This document shows positions 11,026 to 24,080 of a stretch of DNA of 64,000 nt, piece after piece. Below the pieces are notes generated by a model. The model was not told the DNA's origin. It made no database searches and saw only the letters and a program-made list of their open reading frames with translations. Positions within the stretch are counted from its first letter, which is position 1. The number at the start of each line of letters is the position of its first letter. Made by a program: the position numbers and the translations under genes. The stretch comes from Craspedostauros australis (lineage: Eukaryota > Bacillariophyta > Bacillariophyceae > Mastogloiales > Achnanthaceae): assembly GCA_026770025.1 (NCBI GenBank), contig JAMXDE010000054.1, forward strand, positions 186,001 through 250,000. Reading direction: 5' to 3'.

Positions 11026-14000
11026 TTATGCGCGCTGCGTGGAGTTGTTTTCGGCGCCGTCGAAGCAGATGGTGCAGCACCGGCATCGAACGCGCGCGTT
11101 GGGACCTCCGCAGTCTGCTGCAATCAGAGGCTTGGGCGTGATCTCGCACAATCCCTCAATTTCGCCCTCCATCTCATTATCATACAGGTTGACCAGATCT
11201 GCACACGGATAGTCGAGTGCGGTGCCGGGGGTTTGTGTGCGTGTTGTACGGGTGCGTGCGAGGAGAATGGGCAGAGATTGGATGCGTTAGCGATTGGAAT
11301 GTACGACGTGGCATCGTAGTTGTGATGGGACGAGTGCCGATGCATGCGTCTCAGCTTCATGCAGGGATACTCCAGCCACAGCATCAGGCAACGCGCTCGG
11401 AATGAAAACCACGAAACTGTACAAAAACTCACTCAAACGGGCCAACCGTCTCATCTGCGGCGGCGTGCTGCCGGTCAACTTGTTGCTGTTCAAGTCAAGC
11501 TGGGTCAAACGATTCAAATTTCCAATCTCGGAAGGGATCATGCCACCCAATCGGTTCGACGACACGTCCAGACGTTCCAACTCGTACAGTTCTCCAATGG
11601 CCGTGGGAATCTCGCCGGTTATCCGATTGCGCGACAGCTGCATGGTCTTCAAGACCAGCAACCCGCCAATGGATGATGGCAGCTCTCCCGTCAGGTGATT
11701 GCTTTCAAAGTCAATCTCCTGGAGGGATTTCAGCGCGCCAATGCCCGACGGAAAAGACCCTTGGATGTAGTTCTCTGCGAGTGTGACGTGTTGCAACGCG
11801 GCTGCCTCGGAACCGGCCGATAGGAAGCTCTCCCACGGAAATGGACCCGTCATCCTATTCCTGTCACCGTGCAGCTGCTTCAGGTGTCGCAGCGCACCGA
11901 CGGCATTCGGCAAACTCCCAGCAATTTGGTTTTCAGCAAAATTAAACACCTTCATACTTGCCAAGCCGCCAAGGGTCGCGGGAAAGCTCCCAACGAAGCT
12001 GTTCGATGAGATGTCCAGCGTCTCAAGTTGGCTTGCCTCCGCATCGACCATGGCGAGACCTTCAATCAGCGTTGATACGTTGCCGCCAAACAGGTTGTTC
12101 GTGGCGTTGAGCACCTGCAGCTCCTTGATGCCGTTTTTTGTGCCCGATTGGAACAGAGCATCCAAAGAACCGCCGAGGCGGTTGTGACCGACCGAGATTG
12201 ATCGAAGTTTCGTGAGGGTGTTGATGTCGGACGGCATGGTCCCGGAGAAAATGTTGGAGGAGAGATCCAGCGTCTCCAAATTGGTGATGGTCGTCATCAT
12301 CAATGCAATCTTTCCCCGCATGAAGTTGTGGCCAACATCCAGCGTCGCCAAATTCGGGGTTGCTTCAAAAGTCGGCAGGGTTCCCACCAGTGTGTTGCTC
12401 TGCACCACCAGAGCCTCCAGCGTTGCAATGTGTGATATCTCCTGCGGCAGTTCTCCGTTGAGACCGTTGTTGGCTGTGAGGTCAGCATTAGATAGTATTG
12501 ATTGTATCATAGTATGATAGTGGTAGAAGTTCACAATGGGCGCATCAGCAGAGTTTGCAGTGTGAGGATTTTGTTGTGCAGTAAAGTGCAGTGCAATGCA
12601 GTGCGAGGATGTACGACACAAAGGAGCACAGCTTCGCATAGCATGGCGCAGTGTAACATGACGCATCTCGGTCCACAACGTACCCAATCGAATCCCAGTC
12701 ACGTAACCATCGTCGTCGCATTTGATGCCGCGATCGTCATCCAAATACCAGTCACATTCGTCCGTGTTGGAGAGGAAGCCGTAGGACTTGTCCCACGAAT
12801 CTCCGGAGGTCGCATGCCACAGCGATGCCAAGGCGTAGCGTTGCAGGAATCGATCGTTGTTTCTGTTGACCCGCTGTTTGGAGATGCGATCGCCCTGGAC
12901 CCAATCGAGCGCCAATTTCTGCGGCGACGCTGGCTTACCAAGAACGCTGGTGCCAGCGCTGTTGGCGGTGGAGAGGAAGGATCTCACTGTGGAGTCAATG
13001 TCCTGTTCACGGTTCGTGCGTTTGCCGTTGGCGCCAAATATCACGAGTACGCACACCGAGATGCCCACCGTGGCAGTGACGAACATCAATAGAGCCACCA
13101 AATACACCCAAGTTTCGTTGGTCTTGGGATTCCGTGGTATGCTCGTCGTGAAAAGGCTATGGTTGGACAGCGCGCTTGTGAGCAAGAATCTACGTCCTCC
13201 GGTGACGCTGTTGGAATCGTTTGCCTGTCTGGATGCATCCTGGTGGGTCGGTGCTGATTCTGCGGAGCGTTTCAGCGTGCTTCCTTTGGCCGCAGTGGCG
13301 TTGTTGGGGCTCTTATTGCCGCCGCCGCCGCCAGTATTGTTGTTGCTGTTGTTTGGATTGTGCCTGCGTGGATACGACGCAAAGGTGCCCGCATTGAATT
13401 GACCGGTGTACAGCTTCTGCCGTTGACGCGATTTGGAAGTCGATTTTTCAGACCGGAAGCTCGCAGGTCTGGCGACAGAGTTGTTGACGCTATGAGAGGA
13501 GTAGTCCATCGATAGGAGGCGGGGTGGCGGCGTGAAGGCTTGCATGATGGTCGTCGTCGTGTGGTTGTGCTTGCCCGTGCTGCGGCGGTGATCGTTGCGA
13601 AGATGGCTGTCTGGAGATGATAGTCTGGGATACCGACCGACCGGGCTGCTGTAGTCCGGCTTGGTCTTTTTGACCTGGACGAAGGACTGCTTCCTCTCCT
13701 GTGTGTGACTTTGGAGAGACAGGCTGCGCCGTTCGTGTCCGCTGTGATGATGTCCCGGCATTTCGTTGATCCCTTTGTCCTCCGCGGCCCTGGCCGGTCG
13801 CAGTGATGGAAGCGACGATGACGATTGCACGGCGCTTTTAACGTACATGTTCTTGCGATCCCGCGGTGGCGACGGCGACGGTTCCAAAAGGCTTGGCATC
13901 GTGCTGTTGCCTGGTGACATGGTGGATGCCATGCTGGTGCTTTGGATGGACCCAATCCGCCGCACGTCCGATCGTTGGGGCGATGGATGATGCTGTTGCT

Positions 14001-15987
14001 GCTGCAAGTCGCTCTGCTGCTGTCTGCGCTGGTGCATCAGCAACATGGCATCTTCCGTCACCATCGACGAGGTGGCCGTGTTGCGGCTCTTGCCGTCATC
14101 GCCGGTGTCTATCGATTCGAAGCTTGACAGTTTGGGGACACTCTCGCTTCCTGCCATGCTGAGTTTGGAGGATTCGCACGAGCGCACATCTTCCGATACG
14201 ATGCTGGATAATCGTGGCATGCCGACGGTCGTGTCATCTTCCTCAGTGCTATCAATGTCTGTGTTGTTGTCGGTGATGTCGTTGTTGTTGTCGGTAATGT
14301 TGTTGTTGTTGTTGCCAACAGTGTTCTTGTTGATGATATTCGCCGCGGTGGTGGTGTAAGCGTACGGATCTTGATGGTTGTTGATGTTGTTGGAAGGATA
14401 GTCGCCCTCATCATCGTTCATGACATCGTCTTCGTCATTGATTGGAACCATGTAATCGTCATCAAGATCATCATTATCATTATCGCTGTTGGCGTGAGCA
14501 TTGCCAATGTCGATATCGTCATCCATACGGATCATCTCTCTATGATGGCTGGTATCCTCAATGCGGCTATCGCCATCGTCAGTATCAGGGTCGTCCATTT
14601 GCATTTGCATTCGCATTTGCTCGATATCATTGGGAATATCGCGATGATGTACTTCCTGCTGATCCGTGAGGTACTGCTTGGCAATGCGGAGGATGGAGGA
14701 TCGTTGCGCGCGAGGTTTATCCTGATCCTGTTGCAGACCGCGGAAGGAGGCTTCGGAGGACGCCCTGCTGGGTGGTTCCTTGCTGGTGTTGCGCGTTGGC
14801 AAGGTGTGGCTCGAGGCTTGAAAGGCGTGCGACGATGGGTAGTGATCTGCCGCGTCGATGTTGGACGGATCCCGCAGGCTCTGTGACAACGACATGGATT
14901 CGGATGTGGATGAAGAAGTTGAGGGTGAGATGGAGCGTTTGTTGGCCAAGGGTGGCTCCGTGATGGCGAAGTGATGGTCGTGGGTGGAGGATTGCATGGA
15001 GCTGTCCATGGAGACCGTGGCTGTGCTGGCGATGTTGCGGTTGGTGGAGGATGACGTCGTGGTGTTGCCATTTCTGGAGCTGTCCAGCGTGTTCGGGCTG
15101 TTGTTGGTGAAGCTCTGGCTTCTGGTCCCGGAATGCGAGTTGGATTGGGAATGGGAGCGGGAACGAGAGCCGAGGCCGGATGGATTGTCAAGACCGATGA
15201 TGTGGTAGCTGCCTGGGTCGTTTTGGTCTTCCCCGCTCGGCTGGGTCATGTTTGTCAACTGGAGCACGTCGTTGGGGACAGTGGGCGTGACGGGAGGTGC
15301 CATGAGGCCTGATGCGTCGAGGTTCTTTTCCTTTCGTTGTTGCTGTTGTTGCTGTTGTTGCTCAGACTGCTGCTGCTGCTCTTTCAATTTCCTTTGCTGC
15401 TTCTGTCTCTTTTCCAACTGCTGCTGCCTCTTCAAGTCCTCAAGATGCCGGATGACACCAGAGCTGTCTCCAGTTTCCACCGCATTTTCCAACAGCTGGA
15501 CCAATCTCCGTTGCGCCGACGACGACGATGTGGAACGGGACTTTGACATATTCTGACTGCCATTGCTCCTGCTCTTGGATCGTTGGCTATCGTTGTTGAG
15601 GACGAGCGTGACCGGAACAGACGGCGTTGATGCCGCTTGCTGCTGGGGATGATCGGAATGGCGCTGCAGAGGGTTCTCCTGCGCAACCCCAGCAGAGATC
15701 TTGGCGTTGTCTATGGTGTGTGCGGATCTACTGATCGACAGACGATCTCGCAGTCCCTGCTGCCTCATTCGTTCCTTCTCCAGCCTGGCAAAGAATTCAT
15801 TCGATGACACGGACGATGCGGATTTGCGCACAGTTGCGGCATCTATTTGACTGCTGGGTTGTCCAGGAGCTGATTGCGTATGTGCGTGTGCATGCGATGC
15901 CGGTTGATGCAGTCTATGCTGCGCTGGATAGACGTCATCTTCAGCCGTGTTGGAAGTGACAGATGATGGTGATTCAGGGCTGTCCAT
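11026..15987 (-). CDS. Type II membrane protein with extracellular LRRs (LRR-1)
   Basis: Three exons: 15987-12684, 12473-11433 and 11198-11026. Introns have GTACGT and GTGAGT donors, both joins keep frame, and the first restores 'GIRLANNGLNGELP'. The product is about 1505 residues. Residues 1-955 are a disordered cytoplasmic region rich in Ser, Gln, Asn and Asp. One TM segment lies at about 960-985 ('WVYLVALLMFVTATVGISVC'). The extracellular part begins with a cap ('ALDWVQGD', 'RYALASLW', 'ECDWYLDDDRGIKCD') and continues with about 12-14 plant-type LRRs ('LETLDISSNSFVGSFPATLG'). It ends 'LCEITPKPLIAADCGG' plus a CRCCTIC cysteine cluster. No kinase domain is present. This is the diatom LRR receptor-like architecture; ligand and partners are unknown. 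The first intron is stop-free and a multiple of three, so read-through also gives an open frame. Confidence 0.88.
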
Positions 15988-17353
15988 GGTCGTCCGGGTA
16001 CTGCGAGCGTGGATATGCTTTATGAACAGCGTGGACTTTCACAGCCTGGACGTGAACAGCGTGGGTATTGCTGTGCTCTGCTGTTGAACCACCGGTCAAT
16101 GGAGGTTTGATGGTCGAATGGTTGGGCGGCTCTTCGATGAGGAACCGGTCGTCCGCCTTGGGCAGTGAGGGGAATGAGGGAATGGTGCAGGGAATCGTTC
16201 TTCCTTGCCCTGCTCCTCTCTATTGCTTGCTGCTCTTGCGTCTGTTCTTAGCTTGGGCACTTGCTTTGCTGGCTTGTGAGCTCAGAACCGAACAAATGAG
16301 CGCACAAAGCAGAGCAGATCCGTACCCAATCTGTGGCTGTGTGCGTGTTCGATCGGTACTGCGACAATTACCTCTCGATTTGTGCACAATGAGATCACAA
16401 AAGTTGGAAGAAGAGTCAAGAGAGTAAATTTGGAGGCGATGGATAGTAGTACGATGGATGCAGTTGAAGTGATGAAGACAACCTCTCCAGTGGATGACCC
16501 TGCCGATGACGTCAACAGACTCAAGCAGGAGGGTTTGTCAATGTCGATCTCTTCCTCTTGACGTTGACGTTGACCTTGACGTCGATGCCGGTGCTGGTGC
16601 CGATGTTCTTCCTATCCTCTGACCTGCTGCTGTCTCACTCCTCCTGTTCTTGCTCGTCGTCTTTGTTGTCTCTCGAGATGTGCGGTTATCACCATCGTCG
16701 TCGTTCCCGCTCTTCTCCGCCCTTGTCGAGCTTCGTTGCCGCCAACACGGTGTTTCTGGTTCACACGTTTGTGGTGCACACGTTTGTGGTGGAGCACTTC
16801 ATGTCCAACACACATGAGGAAGGCAAGGCGCAAAGAGCCGAAATCTGTCCCCAGCCAATCAGTTCTGTCGCAGCTGCGCACGCGGGATATTCTCGGACGC
16901 AGGTGGTCATTTGTTGGACTTCTTTGACATTTTGTGAATGTGCAACCGGCGCTATGCCTAGCGTTTTTTCAATCGCTTAATCACAATGTGACATCAACAC
17001 TTCGCTCACATGCTAGGGATTGGAAAATAAGTCCGTTCTGTCCCTTCCGACTTTGCCCGAGTTCTTTCCAGTCGTGTGTCGGCTAACCGTCCTAAAAAGT
17101 CCTTGACTCCCGCCAAACCGAATCCCAAAACCTCAAATCGTTCGCTCCTCACATCTTCATGCGTTCGTTCATTCAGATGCGCATCCATGCTCGTTGTCCA
17201 ACCAACGCAGAGCGCACCAGTATTGTGTTATTGTGCAGACATCCTGCGAGCAGGAGGAAGAGCACTCCGCAATTGCAATGCTACTATGATACGATATACT
17301 CTAATGAAACTAGAGAATGTTCTGCTCTAACTCTATTACGTACATACACATTG
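15988..17353. other. Promoter-side intergenic region of LRR-1
   Basis: About 1.37 kb upstream of the LRR-1 start and downstream of the four-TM gene. No gene supported. Short overlapping plus-strand frames, including one near 16558-16980, have no recognisable features. Confidence 0.5.
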
Positions 17354-20300
17354 CTAAACGAAGGATCTGTAGTTGGTGTCGCTGCCACCGGCCGCCAGAT
17401 CGCGTTCCATCAGCACCTCCGATCGTTTCCTCGGACTGGATCGCAACGCCCTGCGGTTCAGCGACGGCAGCTCCTCCGGCAACGAATCGTCATCGTCCCC
17501 CACGACGCTCGCGGCCACGCTCTGCGGCACGATGCGTCGAACGAACGCCCTGCTGGCCTGGTTGAAGTCCGTCAGCTCCAGCTGCGCCACCAGCACGTTC
17601 GACTCGTCCATTGCCGAAGGACTGGCATCGCCGCGGGATCGGAATGTGGGGAGGGCGAGGTTGTTGTCCATCTCGACGTATCCAACGGGGCTGGTGGGAA
17701 CGGATCTCGGCGATCCGATCACGCTCGCGGGCGACGTCGGCATCAGCGTGTCCTGGATGTACTCGCTTGCGATCTTGCCCGTTGGCTTGTTGTAATGCAT
17801 CTCGAACGCCATGATGATCCACACCACGCTCACTGCGAACGAGATGATGCCGCCGGGACCGATGGTGCACTCATCGCGGCTGCACACATCACCGGCGAAG
17901 ATCTGAAAGGTCGACAGCTGCAGCACCGCCGCCAACGCCGATGCTCCGACGGCGTACTTCCAGGCGGTCTCGGAGGCGCGTCCCAGGATCAGGTAGTACC
18001 ACAGCACGCACAGAGCGTACGTGCCCAGCAGCATGGCGGCGCAGGAGCACCATCTAGAGATCATCGGCGCGTCATTCGTGTACGAATCGTCGTACGGGTA
18101 GCAGTACGAATAGCCCTGGAAGACGGAATCCATCGGCGTGTACTTCCACAATCCGTAGTGCAGATCGAACGTCTTGCTCTCCTGCCCCACCTGAACTTCG
18201 GCGGACACGAAGTGGCACGACGATTGCACCACGAAGGAGCCCATGAAGCCGACGCAGAACGCCACCAATCCCATGATCAGCAGCTGGACGACGCGGACGC
18301 GTTTGCGTGCCAGCACGGTGTTCACAATGAACATGTCTTCATCCTCGCTGATTTGAATCATCGTTGGGGTGCCTGCAGTGATATCATCGTGGTGGAATAT
18401 AGAGCATGGTGGAAAGGAAGGCGCGAAGAAGGCAATGGAATGTGTGTGTGTGAGAGAGAGAGTGCGTAAGGGAGTGAGTGGAAGGACAGCAGGTGTTCCA
18501 GCTTTGGTTGAAGAGATGGATCGACGTGGATACATCTGATTTCAATGACAGAGAGAAGAAGTGCCTTCTGTCTAATCCAACGCATGCAACACAGAACGAA
18601 CGAACGAACGAATATGCGAACGAAGGGAACGTACCGGACTTGGCTTTGCCTGCCTCCGCGGTGGCCGACATGTTGAGCAACGCATCAGGTTCGGCCCGCG
18701 ATCTGGTGCGCGCCATGAGGGATTCGGTAAACTTGTTGGCACGACGCGGACTGGAATTCTCCTGCGCCTCCGCCTTCGCTGTCTGCCACAGGCGTCCACC
18801 TGGCGCCGCCGATCCCTCGTTCCCAGAGAGTGTGGAGTTGGTCTGCAGCATGCCAGATTGATCCTGCTGTTTTTGCAGGTGCTGGTGATGCATGTTCTGC
18901 TGATGGCGTTCCTGCCGTCCTGGATTGATGACATGCTGCGAGGTGTAGGACGATGCGTCGCTGCTGCTTTGCGCCACCGAGTTGAAGGTGAACTTGGAGG
19001 GTGAATTGGCGACGCTGGGGCTGCTGTCCCTGTTGTGCTGGTTGGGATCGGGACCGCGGACATGACCTGAAGGACTGGCATTGTTCGTCTGCTGCGTGGC
19101 CTCGCTCTGCAGTGAATCCTGTTCCGCTGCACTTGTATTCATGGTGACGGAATCGTAAACAGAGGTGGGCGAGATGGTAGACTCAACGTTGTGTGCTGTG
19201 CTGGATGGGGAAACGCCGAGGGTGCTGTTGAGCGAAAGCACGATGCGGTCCACAGGATCGAAGCTCGCCGATTCCTCCGTTCCAACTGCTGAAAGCTGAG
19301 CCAGAACAGATGGCTCCGCAGCATCACCATTGTTGTTGTTGCTCTTGATGTCGACATTGGCGTTGTCACCACTTGTGGATGCTGCTGACTGTGGTGCAGG
19401 CGACGGGACAGTTCCTGTTCCTGTTTCGGGTGCTGCTGCCGCTGCTGCTTCTGCCTTATCGCCATCTGTTGCCTTGGAATCATCCTGTTGCTGCGGTACA
19501 TCGCTTGGCTTATCCGCCGCGCCATCAGCGTTGTTCGATTCTTGCTTTTGAGATTCATCCCCCTGGCTCCCCAAATTGACCAACTGATCACTCCCGCTTG
19601 CTTTGGGTGTCGTTGCGGATGGATGAGGAGCATCAGACCCAGCCGCCGATTCCTCAGCGTTATCGTTCTTAGCGTTGTTCTGGTTGTTGTCTTTGTTGTC
19701 TTCATTGCCATCGTTGTTGTCCGCATCCTCCGCATCCTTGGATGGAGTGGACAAGGCATCGATGGCCGCCTTCGTCATCTGGATGAGAGCGTCCGCCTTG
19801 GCTTTGGATTCACGTTCCTCCTCGTCCTCCTCATCCTCTTCGCCTTCCTCTGCCACTGACGTGATAGGACCGAGGATGTCATCAAGGTTGTCGTTGGGCG
19901 TGGCCTCTTTGACACTGGTGAACATGGAGCTGGCGTCATCGGGCACGAAAGTGGTGGCCGCAAAATGCGACACGAAATCGCTGATGTCCGCCGACAGCAT
20001 GGATCCGGTATCGTCCGATCCAGAGTTCATGCTGGGTCCTCTGCGTGTGCGAGGGGGGCTGGAAAGCGATGATGTCTGCTTGAGATCGTCGCCTGCAGAC
20101 TCATCTTCTCCTTCTTCTTTATCCGTTTCTTTGTCGCCTTCTGCTTCAGCAGTGTCCGCAGTGGCCGATTCAGGCTGAGGTTCAGATGCGACAGTATCTT
20201 CTTTCGTCTCCGCTTCAGCTCCTCCAGGTTCCCCACCTCCCCCAGCATCTTGCATCACCGTCGAATCATCAGACAACACACTTCGAATGGGTTGATCGGG

Positions 20301-20786
20301 ATCCTTGGCTTTAACTGCCGCCGCCTTTGCTTTCTCCTCAGCCTCAGCTGCTGCTGCTGCTGCCGCCGCGAATTCAGCCGCCTCTTCTTCCTCCGCCTTG
20401 GCTTTGGCTCTCGCCTTTTCAGCTTCCTCCTCTTCCTTGGCCTTCTTCCGCTTCTCCTCGTTCTGAATCACGGCCTTCTCAGCGGCCTCAATGTCGTCAA
20501 TTGCAGCTTCCCAGCCGGTCCCCACCAATGTGGAGGCCGTCGTCGATCCAACTTCGTCCATGATATTCGTCTCAGCATTTGCGTCTTCGTTGGCATCTGC
20601 GTCTTCACCATCGTCGTCATTGCTGCTGGAATTGTGAATGATGCTGCGAGCAACGTTGTTGTTGTTGTTGTTGTTGCTGGTCGCGAGGAACCCATCCAGG
20701 TTGGCTTGCGTCAGCTGAAAGAGATCTGCTGCGGGAGATGACGAACCAGCACCTTCCTTCGAAGTCTGCTTGTCCTCGTCACCCAT
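17354..20786 (-). CDS. Acidic disordered region fused to diatom four-TM domain
   Basis: Two exons: 20786-18635 and 18372-17354. The 262-bp intron has a GTACGT donor and a CTGCAG acceptor, and the join reads 'AKSGTPTMIQISEDE' in frame; the product is 1056 residues. Residues 1-717 are disordered: poly-Asn, poly-Asp, a helical Ala/Glu/Lys-rich segment at about 125-195 ('EAAEKAVIQNEEKRKKAKEE') and many Asp/Asn/Glu stretches. The second exon encodes four membrane segments at about 745-767, 815-840, 847-868 and 880-902. The first long loop has conserved Cys and the block 'LHYGLWKYTPMDSVFQGYSY', which I know from a multi-copy diatom membrane family. The tail is Ser/Pro/Asp-rich. Function is not known; topology suggests a tetraspan surface protein. 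If the first exon were a separate gene, the second could start at the Met of 'MIQISEDE'. Confidence 0.78.
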
Positions 20787-21665
20787 GATGATTGCTCTGT
20801 TGTTCGCTATTGGGAACGAAGACGAATGGAGAGTCAAGTTAAGGCAAGTTAAGTCAACTTCACTTCAATTGAGATAGGGTTGAGGTGGAGCCGAGCTAAT
20901 GGAATGAAGTGAAGTCCTTCAGGATTATGTTGGATGGGCAATGTGCATGGATCCTGAGAAAGGACTGGCATCAGCATGGCACCAACACGCGCACAACAAG
21001 TGAGTGTGTGTCGTTGCGTGTGACAAGGATCCTCGCCTGTCACGACTTCTCTTTGACGAACTGCCGCCAACGCACGGATAACCCACGAAGACCAACCAAC
21101 CCATCTCCCACCAATTGTCGGCATCATTTTTCTTCGTGAGCGTGACAGGAGTTGGCGATCGCTTGGCTTGCATTGAATATTATTTATATACAAGTACCAA
21201 TATTATATAAGATAGTATCTTCGACAATGGAGGGAAGGAGTCGCCGGACGAGGTTCACTTCCGACTGGTGTGACCAATCAAGTGATCAATTTGGTCGAGT
21301 GAATCGATCGTCGGAACAAACATGAAACGCGATGACAACGACGACGAAAACAACGGAACAAGAACAAGAACAACAACCAAGAACAAGACAACAAGATACA
21401 GTCGTCTGTCTTGTTTGGATCCGCGCAGAAAGCAGATGTTCGCCAAGACCACACAGGGAGCCTGTGTCTTTGCCCCACTCGACTCGTATCGACGATTGGT
21501 TTCTTGGTTGCGTGTCGTTCGTGGTTATGGAGGTGATGTTGCTGCTTGAATTGCGAGCAGTGGATTCACCACGATGAGCTCACAAATGGTTTCTTGGCGC
21601 CAAAACCAAGCCTTTGAATCACTCCATCGCCTTTGCCATCTCCTGAATCCCATTTGTATCCGTAC
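20787..21665. promoter_or_regulatory. Bidirectional intergenic region
   Basis: Separates the four-TM gene (-) from the coiled-coil gene (+), so it should contain both promoters. It includes an AT-rich stretch (about 21176-21212) between them. No defined promoter element was identified. Confidence 0.45.
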
Positions 21666-24080
21666 ATGCTCTCCAACCGCAGCATTCGGCCAGCACCCTT
21701 TCTTCATCCATCGTCAAAGACAAGCAACAGCTGCGCAGGAAGTCCATCATCCCGCACGCCGAGCAAGAAGATGGATGGCGCCAAACACGATCATGACGAT
21801 AGCCGCGGCGCAAGTGGAGCGATCCAACCAAGCGATTCAAATGCAGCTGCGGCTGCACCAATGCATGCGAACGCCAATGTGAATGCGAATGCGAGCGGCA
21901 ACAGAGAACGCGGCCATGCACCCAAGGCCGTTGGAAACAGAACCTTCGTCGAGAAGCTCCGTTCTGGTCTGCCACCAGATCCTTCGCAGACATTGACCAA
22001 AACTTCACACCGACAAGAAACACGACAGACGCAACGCAGTGATCGCGATGGAAGAGATCGAAGCATGACAATGACCAGCACTCGACCGTCAGCAGCAATG
22101 CCAGCGGAAGATTCGACGGTGACGGCGGCAGTGGCAGACGCGATGGAAGAAGCGGCGGCAGCAGTGGCGGCAGCACCAGTCCCTGCTCTCAAGACAGCAT
22201 CCCATCATGCTCGTGTCACGCCCAACAAGCCAACTGCTGTGCTGGGGACAGCCAACGGGCAAGCATCGAATCACGTTCACCCTCCTGCTCCCCACGCTCG
22301 CTCTCGTTCTAGCTCCATTCCCAGATCCAAGTCAAATTCAAAGTCGCAACAAACTACTCACCTTGAGCCCGATGGCGAGATTGACAAGCCGAACGAGTCT
22401 AGCAAGAAATCGATTGTGCCAACCGAGTCGCAAGAGTCCATCACGCCCGCCACAGCATCCGATGCACGGGAGACAGCCCAGGTGCTTGGTGATGGCATTC
22501 CGACTTCCCGCCACGGTGACGATGGATCCGAACAGCCAACTGTTGTGCCATCCTTCGCTTGCGAGCTCAACAGCATCTTCAATCGACTGGAACGGCTGTG
22601 GGAACAGGACGGAATCAGCTCAGATCAGGTTTGCACTCCTACTCGAAGTTCCAATTCCACAGCCGATGCCTCAGTCAATGGTGACGACAAGAGCAAGGGC
22701 AGTGGCAACAGCAACAGCAATAGCAACAAGAATGACCGTGGCAACAGAAATGACAAGAATAGCAAAATCCGAGACACGCTCATGCTCGTTGCGGAGGCCT
22801 TCCATCAGCTGATTACGATCGGCAAGGAGGCGCAGCTGCGTGATGATTCGAACCGTATTCAGATGGAGCAGTTCAAGGCTTTGTGCGAACACCAGAAGCT
22901 CGAGCTCAGCATCTGCCGCGCCAAGGAGAAGTCCAATCATCAGGTCATGGAGGTGAGATGACAGCCGATGCTCGCGATTTTATGTGGTTTCTGTTTCAGC
23001 ATTCTCTCTGTTGCCCGTGTGCTCGTCTCTGGTCATCCAACTTGTCATGCCATGCCTCTCTCATCTTTCATCACATTTCACCATCTTCCGCTACCCTGCG
23101 CAATCTTCGACAATCCATCACGCACAACAACAACAACAACAACAACAGAACTTGTGGAAGAGCACGGAAGTGGCCAATGGACACTCCGACGATTCCATCC
23201 GACTGTCCAAGGAGGCGATGCAGCTGCGGCAGCAGATTCGGAAGCTGCAACAGCAGAACGACACTGCAAAGGAACACCAGGAAAAGACGCACCGCACCGT
23301 CACTCTCCTGCAGCAGCAAGTCCAGCACTTCAAGGGCAAGAGCCGAGCTCTCACAAAAGAAGCGGTGCTCTATCAGAAGCGGCAGGACAAGTTGGTCAAG
23401 TTCATTGAAGAGCACTGCGCTCTCGACGACGACGACGACGACGACGACAAACAGAATGGATCAAAGCGCAAGGTTGCACCTTCATCCGTTCAAATCCAGG
23501 TCTCCGACAAGTCCGCTCGTGGCTACAAGCGGAAGGTGAGATCTCATTTATGTGTTGGCGTGAGCCTGTGGTGTGTGAGCGGCGGCATTATTGATACAAG
23601 TCGGAGCTTGGCATGATCGAGGCTGTCATGTGTATGTGTGTGCGTGTGCGAACGTACATATACTTGCCCTGTCGTTCGTCCTTTTACGCATCCCCTCATT
23701 CACCTGCTGTTTCACCCACTCATTTCCTCGACCATACATTCCTTGCGAATGCAACATCTCAGGCATCTGCACTGCAAAGCAAAGTCGACGACATGTCTGC
23801 ACGGCTGTCAGAGAAGGATCGGGAGCTGCGTGATTTGCGCAAGCAGCTCTCGCGCGCCCAAAGTGAGGGACGACCGGATGCAGGCAACCGGCTCCAAGAC
23901 GCCGCGACCAATGACGATGAGAGCAAGGGTGACGGGAAAAGCACCTTGCATCATCAATCAATCAACGCCGATCTCGATTGTGGCATCGCATCCGCCGGAC
24001 ACGGCGATGGCGACGGCGACGAAAACCTGCGCCGGGACGGTACCGCGGAGATTGGATCGACGAATGTCGGAGGATCGTAG
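21666..24080 (+). CDS. Coiled-coil protein, three exons
   Basis: Exons 21666-22952, 23149-23535 and 23763-24080, joined in phase 0 through GTGAGA donors. The product is 663 residues (ATG at 21771 is an alternative start). Residues 1-350 are disordered with Ala, Asn and Ser runs. From about 355 a coiled coil begins ('DTLMLVAEAFHQLITIGKEA', 'EQFKALCEHQKLELSICRAK') and continues across both exon joins ('IRLSKEAMQLRQQIRKLQQQ', 'LQSKVDDMSARLSEKDRELR'). It is interrupted by an eight-Asp run and a basic patch (KQNGSKRK). The C-terminus is Gly/Asp-rich. The continuity of the heptad-like pattern across the exons supports the model. It resembles cytoskeletal or centrosomal coiled-coil proteins in composition only; no function is assigned. 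The acceptor of intron 1 is embedded in a CAA repeat. Confidence 0.78.

Noticed and set aside
17159-18469. 436-codon plus-strand ORF
   Set aside because: Antisense shadow of the four-TM exon; the minus strand has four clear membrane segments and a clean splice join.
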